In this document: one piece after another, positions 8,543-17,753 of the stretch
Position numbering within the stretch: the first letter of the stretch is position 1
Layout: each line of letters begins with the position of its first letter
Origin: Erythrobacteraceae bacterium
Lineage (GTDB): Bacteria > Pseudomonadota > Alphaproteobacteria > Sphingomonadales > Sphingomonadaceae
Assembly (NCBI GenBank): GCA_024642545.1
Contig: JAHEAW010000011.1
Span: forward strand, 1-36,358
DNA: 36,358 bases
Direction: 5' to 3'
Notes under the pieces: generated by a model
Databases searched by the model: none
What the model was told of the DNA's origin: nothing
Seen by the model: the letters and a program-made list of their open reading frames with translations, nothing else
Made by a program: the position numbers and the translations under genes

Positions 8543-9544
8543 TTACTCCGCGACATCGGCAAGGTTGAATCCCCGGACGACCCTGGCCGTCCCGCTTTCG
8601 AGGTCCATCAATGCCACCGGCACATTGGCGTGCTTGGCAAGGTAGAGCCCGTTTGCTTGGGGCTGTCCGTGAAGAACGCGGCCCTGACGGACCGCTTCTG
8701 CCTGATCGGACGTGAGACCAAGAGCCGGGATGTCGTCCAGCCCTGCCTCCAACGGCAGAATTACGTCTTCTAGGGGCGCGCCCTTACCCACCTGGTTCAA
8801 TTTGTCCAGTGAAATCGCCTGAATTTCGGTGAACGGGCCAGCCTTGGTCCGGCGCAGATAGGTCACATGTCCAAGGGTACCTAGCGCATGAGCAATATCA
8901 CGCGCTAGGCTGCGAATATAGGTCCCCTTGCTGACATTTGCCACCAGCGTTACACTATCGGCCAGTTCCAGCGGTGCGGCAGGATCATAGGGATCGGGCC
9001 TTCCACCGGTGATGGCGAAGGTGGAAGCGGGCACCTCCCCGCCAAGATAGGTCGATGCCAGATCGAGCGAATAAATTGTCACCTGGCGCGGCTCCAGCTT
9101 CACCTCTTCGCCTGCGCGGGCAAGATCATAAGCGCGTTTGCCATCAACCTTCAGCGCAGAAAAGGCGGGCGGCAATTGGTTGATCTCGCCAGTAAAGCTC
9201 TCCAATATCGCTGCAACCGCCGCCATTGGCGGACGACGTTTGCTGCTGGCAGTTACTGCGCCCTCGCTGTCCAGCGTCGCAGTTTCCTCGCCGAACTGAA
9301 CAGTGAATTCATAGATTTTATCGCTATCCAGCATCCGCCCAGCCAGCTTGGTGGCTTCGCCAAGTGCAATGGGCAGCACGCCTTCGGCAAGCGGGTCCAG
9401 CGTACCGCCATGGCCGACCTTGACCTTGCCATGACCGGCTTCGCGCAGATTGCGTTTGACCGCCGCAACTGCTTGCGTAGAGCCAAGCCCACGCGGCTTA
9501 TCGAGAATGATCCATCCGCTCGGGGCATATTTGGCCTGTTCCAT
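8543..9544 (-). CDS. truB: tRNA pseudouridine(55) synthase
   Basis: A 333-residue enzyme that makes pseudouridine 55 in the T loop of tRNAs. It begins with the typical GWIILDKPRGLGSTQAV, followed by GHGGTLDPLAEGVLPIALGEATK, which holds the catalytic Asp, and the later VSKGTYIRSLARDIAHALG. The C-terminal region carries a PUA-like segment. A GAGG sequence sits upstream of ATG 9544. In many bacteria truB directly follows rbfA; here tdk, an M50 protease and a DUF6491 gene intervene. The stop overlaps the ribosome-binding region of rpsO. Confidence 0.97.
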   Translation of the reverse strand: MEQAKYAPSGWIILDKPRGLGSTQAVAAVKRNLREAGHGKVKVGHGGTLDPLAEGVLPIALGEATKLAGRMLDSDKIYEFTVQFGEETATLDSEGAVTASSKRRPPMAAVAAILESFTGEINQLPPAFSALKVDGKRAYDLARAGEEVKLEPRQVTIYSLDLASTYLGGEVPASTFAITGGRPDPYDPAAPLELADSVTLVANVSKGTYIRSLARDIAHALGTLGHVTYLRRTKAGPFTEIQAISLDKLNQVGKGAPLEDVILPLEAGLDDIPALGLTSDQAEAVRQGRVLHGQPQANGLYLAKHANVPVALMDLESGTARVVRGFNLADVAE

Positions 9545-9588
9545 GCCGCGCCTCTAGCGGTTTGGATCAATCTTGTCAGGCTGTGGCT

Positions 9589-9963
9589 TTACTGGAGTTG
9601 ATTTTTTGTCGGCGGCGGACCATCAACCTTCACCAGACTGGACAGCTGATAACGCCGCCCATGCACATAGATCGCCCCGAATTTGTCAAGCGTGCCGGTC
9701 GGACGTGCGTCAATGCCAATGTAATTGACAAAGGGTAGATCAGTGGCGGGGGCGAACAACGTGGCTCTGTACCACTGGTTATGGGCACCTTCGAGATAGA
9801 CTATGCTGTCTCCATGGGCTCGCCAGTCCCAGATACCGGTTGAACCAGCAAAGGGGATCGATGCCTGCTTTTGCTGCGCCTGGGTCTGATGCGGCGCTGC
9901 GGCCATTGCCGGGGCGGCGGAGAGCGTGAGAGCGGCAAGCGAAAGTAAGATTACAGGTTTCAT
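9589..9963 (-). CDS. Secreted DUF6491-like protein
   Basis: A 124-residue exported protein. A clear Sec signal peptide ends in AMA near residue 22. The mature part matches the pattern I remember for DUF6491: IPFAGSTGIWDWRAHGD, then WYRATLF, LPFVNYIGI and GTLDKFGAIYVHGRRYQL. Function is unknown. Many family members carry a Cys pair around the PC..LPF and RC positions; here these are Ala and Tyr, so the disulfide appears lost. GAGAGG lies eight bases before ATG 9963. It sits 44 bp upstream of truB on the same strand with a 126-bp gap before it, so it may have its own promoter. Confidence 0.72.
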   Translation of the reverse strand: MKPVILLSLAALTLSAAPAMAAAPHQTQAQQKQASIPFAGSTGIWDWRAHGDSIVYLEGAHNQWYRATLFAPATDLPFVNYIGIDARPTGTLDKFGAIYVHGRRYQLSSLVKVDGPPPTKNQLQ

Positions 9964-9984
9964 ATTCCATACCTCTCAATAAGC

Positions 9985-10006
9985 AGCGCGGAGCGCGTTC
10001 CGCGCT
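9985..10006. repeat. Inverted repeat (8-bp stem) upstream of the DUF6491 gene
   Basis: The arms AGCGCGGA and TCCGCGCT are a perfect 8-bp inverted repeat around a 6-base loop, in the 126-bp gap between the M50 protease gene and the DUF6491 gene. There is no U-run on either side, so it is not a convincing terminator. A second small palindrome, GCATTtcgtAATGC, lies at 10026-10039 next to AT-rich promoter-like sequence. Either could be an operator or a leader hairpin. Confidence 0.45.
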
Positions 10007-10089
10007 TATGGTTATATGCTATAATGCATTTCGTAATGCGGCAGGCTGTCTTCGCCATTAAATGGACTTAATCTGCAACAACGCCGCGC

Positions 10090-10773
10090 TCACCCGCTTG
10101 CGACCACGCTGGCCAGTGCGAGGTAGCGGTCCATCACCCAGCCCACTGGAGGTCCGACAATATGTTCAACCACCCCCAGGCCGGGCGCAAACCAGCTGAG
10201 CGCGATGATCCCCAAAAACAGCAGCATACCGTATGGCCGGGCCTGTTCATAAGCGCGCGCAGCCTTGGGCGGCAGCAGCCCTTCGACAATATGCGATCCA
10301 TCAAACGGCGGGATCGGCAGCAGGTTGAACAGCGCCAGAAAGACATTGATCAGAATGAAAGTAGTCAACACTCTGGCTGCCAGTGCCACAGCGCCGCTCG
10401 CCGGCCCGATGACAATATGTGCCAGCAAACCCAGCAGCACCGCCGCCAGCGCGGCCAACACGAAATTCATCAATGGTCCGGCTGCGCCGACTGCCATCAT
10501 ACCGTAACGCGGATTATTGAGCCGGAACTTGTTGACCGGAACCGGTTTGGCCCAGCCAAATACCGGGCCGCCCAGCAGCAACATCGCGCCCGGGACGATG
10601 ACAGTCCCCACCGGATCAACATGGCGCAAGGGGTTGAAACTCAGGCGTTTGCGTTCGTTCGCGGTGGGATCACCCAGCGCCAGCGCGGCCCAGCCATGCG
10701 CAACTTCATGAAAGACGATGGCGACGATCAGGCATGGAACCAGGATCAGCGCGAATAGAACAGTTTCGGTCAT
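10090..10773 (-). CDS. Site-2 protease family (M50) intramembrane metalloprotease
   Basis: A 227-residue polytopic membrane protein with the zinc-binding HEVAH near residues 22-26 in the first helix. The second metal-ligand motif, NLLPIPPFDGSHI, lies in a later helix. It has no PDZ domain, so it is not RseP. It resembles the short SpoIVFB/YwhC-type M50 group, which cleaves membrane-anchored substrates. The physiological substrate is unknown. It starts 24 bases after the tdk stop on the same strand and is an accessory passenger in the rimP-pnp cluster. Confidence 0.9.
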   Translation of the reverse strand: MTETVLFALILVPCLIVAIVFHEVAHGWAALALGDPTANERKRLSFNPLRHVDPVGTVIVPGAMLLLGGPVFGWAKPVPVNKFRLNNPRYGMMAVGAAGPLMNFVLAALAAVLLGLLAHIVIGPASGAVALAARVLTTFILINVFLALFNLLPIPPFDGSHIVEGLLPPKAARAYEQARPYGMLLFLGIIALSWFAPGLGVVEHIVGPPVGWVMDRYLALASVVASG

Positions 10774-10797
10774 CCCGGATAGATAGTGTGGCAGCGG

Positions 10798-11376
10798 CTA
10801 TCCCGCCAGAGCTTCGCTGAAATGTTTGCGGCACAGGGCAACATAGCGGTCATTGCCGCCAATTTCCGTCTGTGCGCCGGCCTTCACCGCAGCGCCATCC
10901 GCATCGACGCGCAAATTCATCGAAGCCTTGCGCCCGCAGTGACACACAGCCTTCAACTCAACCAACGTGTCTGCAATCGCCAACAGCCCGGCGGAACCGG
11001 GAAATAGCGCGCCCTGGAAATCAGTCCGCAGACCGTAACATACCACCGGAATGCCCGCTTCATCCGCCAATCGGGCCAATTGCCACACTTGACCCCCGGT
11101 CAGGAACTGCGCCTCGTCCACCAGCACACAGGCAAGCGGTTCCACCGCATGCGCCGCTGTAACCCGCGCCCACAGGTCGGTTTCGGCTGAAAAGCGGTGC
11201 GCATTAGCACCCAGCCCGATCCGGCTTTCAATCGCCTTGTCATCACTCCGGTGATCAAGCGCAGCGGTCCACAGCATGGTCGCCATCCCGCGTTCACGGT
11301 AATTGAAATCAGCCTGCAGCAGCGTAGTCGATTTTCCCGCATTCATCGACGCATAGTAGAAATAGAGCTTGGCCAC
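10798..11376 (-). CDS. tdk: Thymidine kinase, type II
   Basis: A 192-residue deoxynucleoside salvage enzyme that phosphorylates thymidine. The N-terminal P-loop YASMNAGKST, the Walker B-like VLVDEAQFL, the lasso zinc ligands CHCG and CRKH, and the length all match the bacterial/human TK1-type family. The start is GTG 11376, two bases after the rbfA stop; no earlier in-frame ATG exists. Its place between rbfA and truB in a translation-factor operon is unusual and would tie thymidine salvage to growth rate. Confidence 0.96.
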   Translation of the reverse strand: MAKLYFYYASMNAGKSTTLLQADFNYRERGMATMLWTAALDHRSDDKAIESRIGLGANAHRFSAETDLWARVTAAHAVEPLACVLVDEAQFLTGGQVWQLARLADEAGIPVVCYGLRTDFQGALFPGSAGLLAIADTLVELKAVCHCGRKASMNLRVDADGAAVKAGAQTEIGGNDRYVALCRKHFSEALAG

Positions 11377-11378
11377 GG

Positions 11379-11792
11379 TCAGGCGTCTTCGCCCAGATCG
11401 CCAAGATCGCGGGCCACTTTGGGGTCGCTCAGCAGCCGCTCGATCCGGTCCGCCTCATCGAAGCTTTCATCAGACATGAATTGCAGTTTTGGCGCAAATT
11501 TGAGGCCCAGGCGCTTGGCAACCTCACGCTGAAAAAACGCCGTGTTGGTGCGCAGCGCCTTTAAGACCGCCGCTTCATCTTCGCCCAGCAACGGCTTCAC
11601 ATAAACCTTGGCACTGCGCAGGTCGGGCGACATCCGGACTTCTGTCACGCTAACCGAATGGCCAGTCAGTGTATCATCATGGACTTCCTGCCGGGTCAGC
11701 AATTCAGACAAGATATGCCGCACGCGCTCACCCACTTTGAGGACACGAACCGATTGCTGTTCGGCGGTGAATTGCGGCTTAGGCATCGTCAT
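11379..11792 (-). CDS. rbfA: 30S ribosome-binding factor A
   Basis: A 137-residue KH-like assembly factor for 16S rRNA maturation and cold adaptation. It shows the usual RVGE-type helix ([19 protein letters not shown]), the [22 protein letters not shown] strand and the [19 protein letters not shown]-terminal strand. ATG 11792 and ATG 11786 (MPKPQF) are both possible; either overlaps the 3' end of the DUF1697 gene, so translation is coupled. Separation from infB by two unrelated genes is the local oddity. Confidence 0.96.
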   Translation of the reverse strand: MTMPKPQFTAEQQSVRVLKVGERVRHILSELLTRQEVHDDTLTGHSVSVTEVRMSPDLRSAKVYVKPLLGEDEAAVLKALRTNTAFFQREVAKRLGLKFAPKLQFMSDESFDEADRIERLLSDPKVARDLGDLGEDA

Positions 11793-12327
11793 GGTCCATC
11801 TTGTCGGCGATCCGCTGAAGCGAACGCAAATTGCGAGCCGTGCCCCGAGTATCCAGTTTGCGCTCGATAAAGGCGCCGGTCAATTTGCTGCTGCCCACCC
11901 CTTCGCCATAGTCAATGTGCAGTGCGCCGGTGCCCAGCGCCATCCGTTCCCCGCCACGCCCGGCAAAACTGGCGTCCAGATCGGCGAATTGCTGTGGACT
12001 GGGTTGGCGCGTCAGCCACATTGTGTGGACGATACTATCCGCATTCTCGCCGCGAAAGGGGTTTTCCGCGATGGCGGCAACCACTTCGGCCCGGCTGCGG
12101 ACGCAAACGACGGAATCGATTGCGAATTCCTCGCGCAGGATGAAGGCGAGCTTTTCGGATAGACCGGGTGTCGGGCGCTCGGGATGGAGGAACAGGACAT
12201 TACCGCTGGCGACAATTGTCTCGACATCCTCAAAATCCTCATATTTGAGGGCACCGCGCAGGTCCTCCATCAAAAGCCGGTTGCCGCCAACATTGATGGA
12301 CCCAAGAAAGGCGCAATATTGCCGCAC
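11779..12327 (-). CDS. DUF1697 domain protein
   Basis: A 182-residue protein with the DUF1697 signature: an opening [20 protein letters not shown], then [12 protein letters not shown], which is the core of the family, and a C-terminal [20 protein letters not shown]. Its biochemical role is unknown. Translation appears to start at GTG 12327, where the thioesterase stop TAG and this GTG share a G. The 3' end overlaps rbfA by 14 bases. It is co-expressed with translation factors but not a usual member of this operon. Confidence 0.88.
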   Translation of the reverse strand: MRQYCAFLGSINVGGNRLLMEDLRGALKYEDFEDVETIVASGNVLFLHPERPTPGLSEKLAFILREEFAIDSVVCVRSRAEVVAAIAENPFRGENADSIVHTMWLTRQPSPQQFADLDASFAGRGGERMALGTGALHIDYGEGVGSSKLTGAFIERKLDTRGTARNLRSLQRIADKMDHDDA

Positions 12328-12758
12328 TAGCTGTGGCTGGGGTTTGGCGTCGGGATCGCGGTGCTGGTGGCCCGAGCAAGGATGGTCCCGTCTTCGCTGC
12401 GCAATTCGCTTTCGAGAAACAGTACCCTTTGTCCGGCGCGAACTACCCGGCCTGTTGCCAGTATCGGCCCTTGCACCACCGGGCGCAACAACGAGAAATT
12501 TATATCAAGCATCAGCGGAGAAAAGTCGCCGCCGGTCGAATAGGTGTACGCCCAGCCCATCGCCTCGTCCAGAAATCCGGCGACCAGACCCCCTTGCACA
12601 CTACCACGCGGCGTGATGAAGGATTCTGGCGCGCAAAAACGCATCATGATCGTCTGGCTGTCCGCATCGAACGAGACAAACTCAGCGCCCATCAGCTTGG
12701 CATGGCCCATATCGCTGAACATCGGCATCATCGGCGGGCTGGCGTCAAACCTATCCAA
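12327..12758 (-). CDS. PaaI-family hotdog-fold thioesterase
   Basis: A 143-residue single hotdog domain. The segment RGSVQGGLVAGFLDEAMGWA matches the HGG-type catalytic region of PaaI/YbgC-like acyl-CoA thioesterases, with Gly-Gly and an acidic residue on the central helix. LDINFSLLRPVVQGPILATGRVVRAG follows. The track start is a TTG at 12758; ATG 12731 (MMPMFSDM) is an alternative and I cannot decide between them. It begins about 20 bases after infB. The acyl-CoA substrate is unknown. Confidence 0.86.
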   Translation of the reverse strand: MDRFDASPPMMPMFSDMGHAKLMGAEFVSFDADSQTIMMRFCAPESFITPRGSVQGGLVAGFLDEAMGWAYTYSTGGDFSPLMLDINFSLLRPVVQGPILATGRVVRAGQRVLFLESELRSEDGTILARATSTAIPTPNPSHS

Positions 12759-12779
12759 AGCAGATTGCGGCGCAAGCGG

Positions 12780-15311
12780 TTAAAGAACCCGCTCGCGCTC
12801 CTCAACCTCGAACACTTCGAGCATATCGCCCGGCTTGATGTCGTTGGTATCTTCCAGCACTACACCGCATTCCAGACCAGTGCGCACTTCGTCGACATCG
12901 TCCTTGAAGCGCCGCAGCGACTGGATGGTGGTGGCAGAGACAATGACATCTTCGCGCGTGAGACGGGCATGCAGCCCCTTGCGGATGGCGCCTTCGATGA
13001 CCAGCAGACCGGCTGCCTTGTCCTTCTTGCCAGCGGGAAAGACCTGCTTGACTTCGGCCCGGCCAACGACGTGCTCGATCTTCTCGGGACCAAGTTCGCC
13101 AGCCATTTCCTTGCTGATTTCTTCAGTCAGGTGATAGATCACGTCGAAATATTTCATCTCGACATTGTCCCGCTTGACCAGTTCGCGCGCTTTGGGGTTG
13201 GGGCGCACATTAAAGCCGATGATCGGGGCCCTTGATGCTGCCGCCAGCGTGACGTCGCTTTCGGTAATCGCACCAACGCCCGAATGCAGCACGCGCACCT
13301 TGATCAAATCATTCGACAGCGCATGCAGCGCAGTGTTGATGGCCTGAACCGAACCCTGCACGTCTGCCTTCACCAGAACCGGGAATTCGACCACATCGTT
13401 CTTGAGGCTGGAGAACATTGCATCGAAATTGGTCGGTGCCAGCGCGGTGCGCTTTTCGGTGGCCTTTTCCTGACGATATTGTGCAACTTCACGGGCGCGC
13501 GCCTCGTTTTCGACTACAGTCAGCTGCTCGCCTGCATCAGGGACGCCGCCCAGGCCCAGCACTTCGACCGGCATTGACGGGCCTGCTTCCTTGATCTGCT
13601 TGCCCTGATCGTTGACGATCGCGCGGACCTTGCCGCTTTCTGTTCCGACCACGAAATTGTCGCCCCGCTTCAGCGTGCCGCGCGTGATCAGTACCGTCGC
13701 AACCGGGCCGCGGCCCTTGTCGAGCTGCGCTTCGATCACAGTGGCTTCTGCCGGGCGGTCGGGCCGTGCCTTCAGTTCCAGCAGCTCAGCCTGCAGCGCA
13801 ATCTTTTCGAGCAATTCGTCGAGGTTGATTTTCTTCTTGGCAGAAATTTCAACATCCAACACATCGCCCGACATCGCCTCGACCACCACTTCGTGTTCGA
13901 GCAGGCGTTCACGGATCTTCTGCGGATTGGCGTCTTCCTTGTCGATCTTGTTGATCGCCACAATCATCGGCACACCGGCCGCCTGCGTATGTTTGATCGC
14001 CTCGATCGTCTGCGGCATTATCCCGTCATCGGCAGCCACAACCAATACCACAATGTCAGTCACATTGGCGCCGCGCTGACGCATTTCGGTAAAGGCTGCG
14101 TGGCCCGGCGTATCGAGGAAAGTGACCTTGTCGCCGCTTTTGGTAGTGACCTGATATGATCCGATGTGCTGGGTGATACCGCCAGCTTCGCCCTTCACCA
14201 CATCGGTGCCGCGCAAAGCGTCGAGCAGGCTGGTCTTGCCGTGGTCAACGTGGCCCATAATCGTGACAACCGCTGGCCGCGGACGCAGCGTTTCTGCCGG
14301 ATCCTGGTCTTCCTGGACCTGAATATCGACATCGCTTTCGGACACGCGCTTGATCGTGTGGCCAAACTCTTCGACCAGCAGTTCTGCTGTATCCTGGTCG
14401 ATCGTCTGGTTGACGGTGACCATCATGTCCATATTGAACAGCGCCTTGACCAGATCGGCGCCCTTTTCGCCCATCCGCTTGGCCAGTTCGCCCACGGTAA
14501 TGCCTTCGGGCACAACCACTTCGCGGTACTGCTTTTCGCGCGGCTTGCTGCTGCCGCCGCCTTGCATCCGGCGTTCCTTTTCGCGCGCACGTTTCAGCGC
14601 CGCAAGCGAACGGGCACGGGCCCCTTCATCATCATTGAGCGCTCGGTTGACAGTCAGCTTGCCGCTTCGACGACGATCATCGTCAACCTTGCTGACGCGC
14701 TTTTCTTCCTTCTTTTTCTTCTCGGCGCGCTTGGGTTCAGGCCGGGCAACCGGAGTGAATTTGCGCGCCGCCGGTGTAGGCGTATCAGCGTCGGATTGTT
14801 CGCCTGCTGCCTCGGGGCTTTCGCTGATACCTTCTGGTGCAGCGGCGGCTTCGCTTTGGACAGCTACCTCAGCCTTGGCTTCGCTGGCTTCAGCCTCCGC
14901 CTCGCGATTGGCTTCTGCGCGCTGTTTTTCCTGTTCCTGAGCCTTGGACTTGGCCTCTTCCTCGCGGCGGCGGGCTTCCTCGGCTGAGCGCAGCCGGTCT
15001 TCTTCTGCTTCGCGCTGCAGCCGGGCCACGCGCTCCTGCGCCGTTTCATTGGACACATTTTGCTTCTTGGCAGCAGGCTTTTGCGCTGGCGCAGCGGGTT
15101 TGGGCGCAGGTGCCGGCTCAGGCGCAGCCTGCACTTCCTCTACCACAGGCGCTTCACCGGGTCTGGTAAGCTTGCGGCGGCGTTTGACTTCAACCGTCAC
15201 CTTGTTGGTGCGGCCGTGGCTGAAAGTCTGTTTGACCTCACCGGCATCGACCGCCCGCGAAAGACCAAGTGGCTTGCGGGTGCGTGTCGGTTTGTCTTCA
15301 GTATCGCTCAT
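12780..15311 (-). CDS. infB: Translation initiation factor IF-2
   Basis: An 843-residue GTPase that places initiator fMet-tRNA on the 30S subunit. A long charged, Ala/Glu/Lys-rich low-complexity N-terminal half (to about residue 260) precedes an IF2_N-like segment ([23 protein letters not shown]). The G domain has [23 protein letters not shown] and NKIDK. Two EF-Tu-like beta domains, the IF-2 core domain and C-terminal initiator-tRNA-binding region complete it. It lies between ylxR and a thioesterase gene, in the usual nusA-infB order. Confidence 0.98.
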   Translation of the reverse strand: MSDTEDKPTRTRKPLGLSRAVDAGEVKQTFSHGRTNKVTVEVKRRRKLTRPGEAPVVEEVQAAPEPAPAPKPAAPAQKPAAKKQNVSNETAQERVARLQREAEEDRLRSAEEARRREEEAKSKAQEQEKQRAEANREAEAEASEAKAEVAVQSEAAAAPEGISESPEAAGEQSDADTPTPAARKFTPVARPEPKRAEKKKKEEKRVSKVDDDRRRSGKLTVNRALNDDEGARARSLAALKRAREKERRMQGGGSSKPREKQYREVVVPEGITVGELAKRMGEKGADLVKALFNMDMMVTVNQTIDQDTAELLVEEFGHTIKRVSESDVDIQVQEDQDPAETLRPRPAVVTIMGHVDHGKTSLLDALRGTDVVKGEAGGITQHIGSYQVTTKSGDKVTFLDTPGHAAFTEMRQRGANVTDIVVLVVAADDGIMPQTIEAIKHTQAAGVPMIVAINKIDKEDANPQKIRERLLEHEVVVEAMSGDVLDVEISAKKKINLDELLEKIALQAELLELKARPDRPAEATVIEAQLDKGRGPVATVLITRGTLKRGDNFVVGTESGKVRAIVNDQGKQIKEAGPSMPVEVLGLGGVPDAGEQLTVVENEARAREVAQYRQEKATEKRTALAPTNFDAMFSSLKNDVVEFPVLVKADVQGSVQAINTALHALSNDLIKVRVLHSGVGAITESDVTLAAASRAPIIGFNVRPNPKARELVKRDNVEMKYFDVIYHLTEEISKEMAGELGPEKIEHVVGRAEVKQVFPAGKKDKAAGLLVIEGAIRKGLHARLTREDVIVSATTIQSLRRFKDDVDEVRTGLECGVVLEDTNDIKPGDMLEVFEVEERERVL

Positions 15312-15334
15312 AAAGCTCGTTAATCCTTTAAATT

Positions 15335-16114
15335 CTAATCGTCATCACGGTTTGCCACCTGCGGCAGTTCCCCGGTTTTCAGCTCAAGTTGATCGGTGCC
15401 CCGGATTTGCCCGATGAAATGCAACAAACGCGACAGAACGGAGTTTACCCGCTGCGCCGAAGTGACATCGGCAAGTGCCAGATGGACGACATTGTCGCGG
15501 CCCAATGCCACAGACAGAGCCGCGCGGTCCAGTGGCAAGCGCAATCCCTGTTCGCCAGACCCTTCCTCATCGCGCCCAACGCGCCATGCCTGATCGAGTT
15601 TGCGGCTGCCGTCCACGCTCGCATCAGCAGCGTGGAGCAGCAGCGCGACCCGGCCCGACCGCGCCTGCTCGGCGATCCGGTCTGACCCCAAGATAAGCTT
15701 TCCGCTGCGCATTTCGAGGCCCAGTCGGTCTTGCAGCAGCCGCTTCAGCCCCTGCTCAATCCGGTCAGGCAAATCTGCCGGCACCTCAAGCTTCGATCCC
15801 TTGAAGGACCGCACCAAAGCGCCGCGCAATTTGCCGCCGCTTTTGCCCCCACCCATCGCCGCCTGCAGTTCGGCGCGCGAAACGCCGATCCACGCACCGC
15901 GTCCCGGTGCGCGCGCCAAAAGGTCAGGCAGAACCTGTGCCGCCCCATCAGGCCCTTCGGGCGATATGGCCAGGCGGATCAATGCATCACGCGGGGCAAT
16001 ATCGCCGCTCAGAATACATTTGCGTTCCGGACAAGACCGTTTGGACCCGAAAGCACGGGCCTGCGGCACATCACAGAGGTCGGAAGCTACGCGCTCATTG
16101 TGTGGAGTCCGCAT
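15335..16114 (-). CDS. ylxR: YlxR-family RNA-binding protein with C-terminal L7Ae-like domain
   Basis: The start is set at ATG 16114 (MRTPHNE), which has a consensus AGGAGG six bases upstream; the track start at 16207 is inside nusA. The 259-residue protein has an N-terminal DUF448/YlxR domain (ERKCILSGDIAPRDALIRL, GRGAWIGVSR). A second domain of about 100 residues (LGSDRIAEQARSGRVALLLHA) resembles the ribosomal L7Ae fold. In alphaproteobacteria this fusion is common, whereas YlxR alone is about 90 residues. The role is probably RNA binding linked to NusA and the ribosome. It overlaps the nusA 3' end by 20 bases. Confidence 0.88.
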   Translation of the reverse strand: MRTPHNERVASDLCDVPQARAFGSKRSCPERKCILSGDIAPRDALIRLAISPEGPDGAAQVLPDLLARAPGRGAWIGVSRAELQAAMGGGKSGGKLRGALVRSFKGSKLEVPADLPDRIEQGLKRLLQDRLGLEMRSGKLILGSDRIAEQARSGRVALLLHAADASVDGSRKLDQAWRVGRDEEGSGEQGLRLPLDRAALSVALGRDNVVHLALADVTSAQRVNSVLSRLLHFIGQIRGTDQLELKTGELPQVANRDDD

Positions 16115-17753
16115 CAGCGGCCTCCTGTGGGTCGGATGCAGCAGGCGTGTCGACTGCAGCATCTTCTTCTTCAAACCAGTGCGCGCGGGCAGCCATGATG
16201 ATCTCATTGCCCTGCTCTTCGGTCAAGCCGTACATGCCAAGCACGCCACCCTTGTCCTCGCTGCGCTGCGGCCGCCGCAGTGGCGGCCCGTCAGCATTGG
16301 CCCGGCGGCGCGGCGCTTCGCGCTTCTTGGCGATGAGCTCGTCGGTCGCCAGATCGGCCAGGTCGTCGAGCGTCTTGATCCCTGCCTTGCCCAATACCAC
16401 CAGCATTTGTTCGGTCAGATGCGGCATGGTTGCCAGATCGTCTTCCACGCCCAACTCCCGGCGTTCGGCGCGCGCAGTTTCTTCGTGACGCTCAAGTGCT
16501 TCGGTCGCACGGCTTTGCAGTTCTTCGGCCAGCTCTTCATCGAAGCCTTCGATGCTGGCCAGTTCGGCCAATTCGACATAGGCAACTTCTTCCAGTTCGG
16601 CGAAGCCTTCCGCCACCAGCAACTGCGACAACGTTTCATCAACATCGAGTTCTTCTTCGAACATTTTGGAACGTTCGGCGAATTCCTTCTGCCGCTTCGC
16701 GCTGGCTTCTTCCTCGGTCATGATATCGATCTGGTGACCGGTGAGCTGGCTGGCGAGGCGCACATTCTGCCCACGCCGCCCGATTGCAAGACTCAACTGG
16801 TCATCGGGAACAACCACTTCGATCCGGCCCTCTTCCTCGTCTAGCACAACCCGGCTGACTGTGGCTGGCTGGAGGCCATTAACCACGAAGGTGGCCGTGT
16901 CTTCGCTCCACGGAATAATGTCGATCTTTTCGCCTTGCAGTTCCTGCACGACCGCTTGCACGCGGCTGCCTTTCATACCGACGCAAGCGCCAACCGGGTC
17001 GATTGACGAATCGTGGCTGATCACGCCGATCTTGGCGCGGCTGCCCGGATCGCGAGCAGCCGCCTTGATTTCGATAATGCCATCGTAAATTTCAGGCACT
17101 TCCTGCGCGAACAACTTCTTCATGAAGTCAGGATGCGCCCGGCTGAGGAATATCTGCGGGCCGCGATTGTTGCGTTCCACCTTAGTGATGAGCGCGCGGA
17201 CACGTTCGCCCACGCGGGCCGCTTCGCGCGGGATCTGCTGATCGCGGCGAATGACACCTTCGGCGCGGCCCAAATTGACGATCACATGGCCGAATTCGAC
17301 CGACTTGATCACGCCGGTGATCACTTCATTGGCACGGTCCTTGAACTCTTCATACTGGCGTTCGCGCTCGGCATCGCGGACCTTCTGGAAAATCACTTGC
17401 TTAGCCGACTGGGCATCAATCCGGCCCAGATCAACCGGCGGCAGCGGGTCAACAATAAAGTCGCCCACAACCGCGCCGTCCTGCAACTTCTGCGCTTGCT
17501 TCAGATCGACCTGCTTGAAGTAGTCTTCCACATCTTCGACCACTTCGACCACGCGCCACAGCCGCAAATCGCCCGTCATCGGGTCCAGTTTGGCACGAAT
17601 GTCATTTTCCGCGCCGTAACGGTTGCGCGCGCTTTTCTGGATCGCTTCTTCCATCGCCTCGATGACGATCGACTTGTCGATCATCTTCTCGGTCGCAACC
17701 GCCGTCGCAATTGCGAGCAGCTCTGCCTTATTGGCGGAAATAGCACTGGCCAT
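16095..17753 (-). CDS. nusA: Transcription termination/antitermination protein NusA
   Basis: A 552-residue RNA polymerase-associated factor. The N-terminal polymerase-binding domain (to about 130) is followed by an S1 domain (VITGVIKSVEFGHVIVNLG). Two KH domains come next (DPVGACVGMKGSRVQAVVQELQ and LAIGRRGQNVRLASQLTG), then two acidic C-terminal helix-hairpin-helix repeats typical of proteobacterial NusA. The start ATG 17753 overlaps the rimP stop in TGATG. It controls pausing, termination and antitermination, and co-transcription with infB and rimP is the conserved arrangement. Confidence 0.98.
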   Translation of the reverse strand: MASAISANKAELLAIATAVATEKMIDKSIVIEAMEEAIQKSARNRYGAENDIRAKLDPMTGDLRLWRVVEVVEDVEDYFKQVDLKQAQKLQDGAVVGDFIVDPLPPVDLGRIDAQSAKQVIFQKVRDAERERQYEEFKDRANEVITGVIKSVEFGHVIVNLGRAEGVIRRDQQIPREAARVGERVRALITKVERNNRGPQIFLSRAHPDFMKKLFAQEVPEIYDGIIEIKAAARDPGSRAKIGVISHDSSIDPVGACVGMKGSRVQAVVQELQGEKIDIIPWSEDTATFVVNGLQPATVSRVVLDEEEGRIEVVVPDDQLSLAIGRRGQNVRLASQLTGHQIDIMTEEEASAKRQKEFAERSKMFEEELDVDETLSQLLVAEGFAELEEVAYVELAELASIEGFDEELAEELQSRATEALERHEETARAERRELGVEDDLATMPHLTEQMLVVLGKAGIKTLDDLADLATDELIAKKREAPRRRANADGPPLRRPQRSEDKGGVLGMYGLTEEQGNEIIMAARAHWFEEEDAAVDTPAASDPQEAADADSTQ

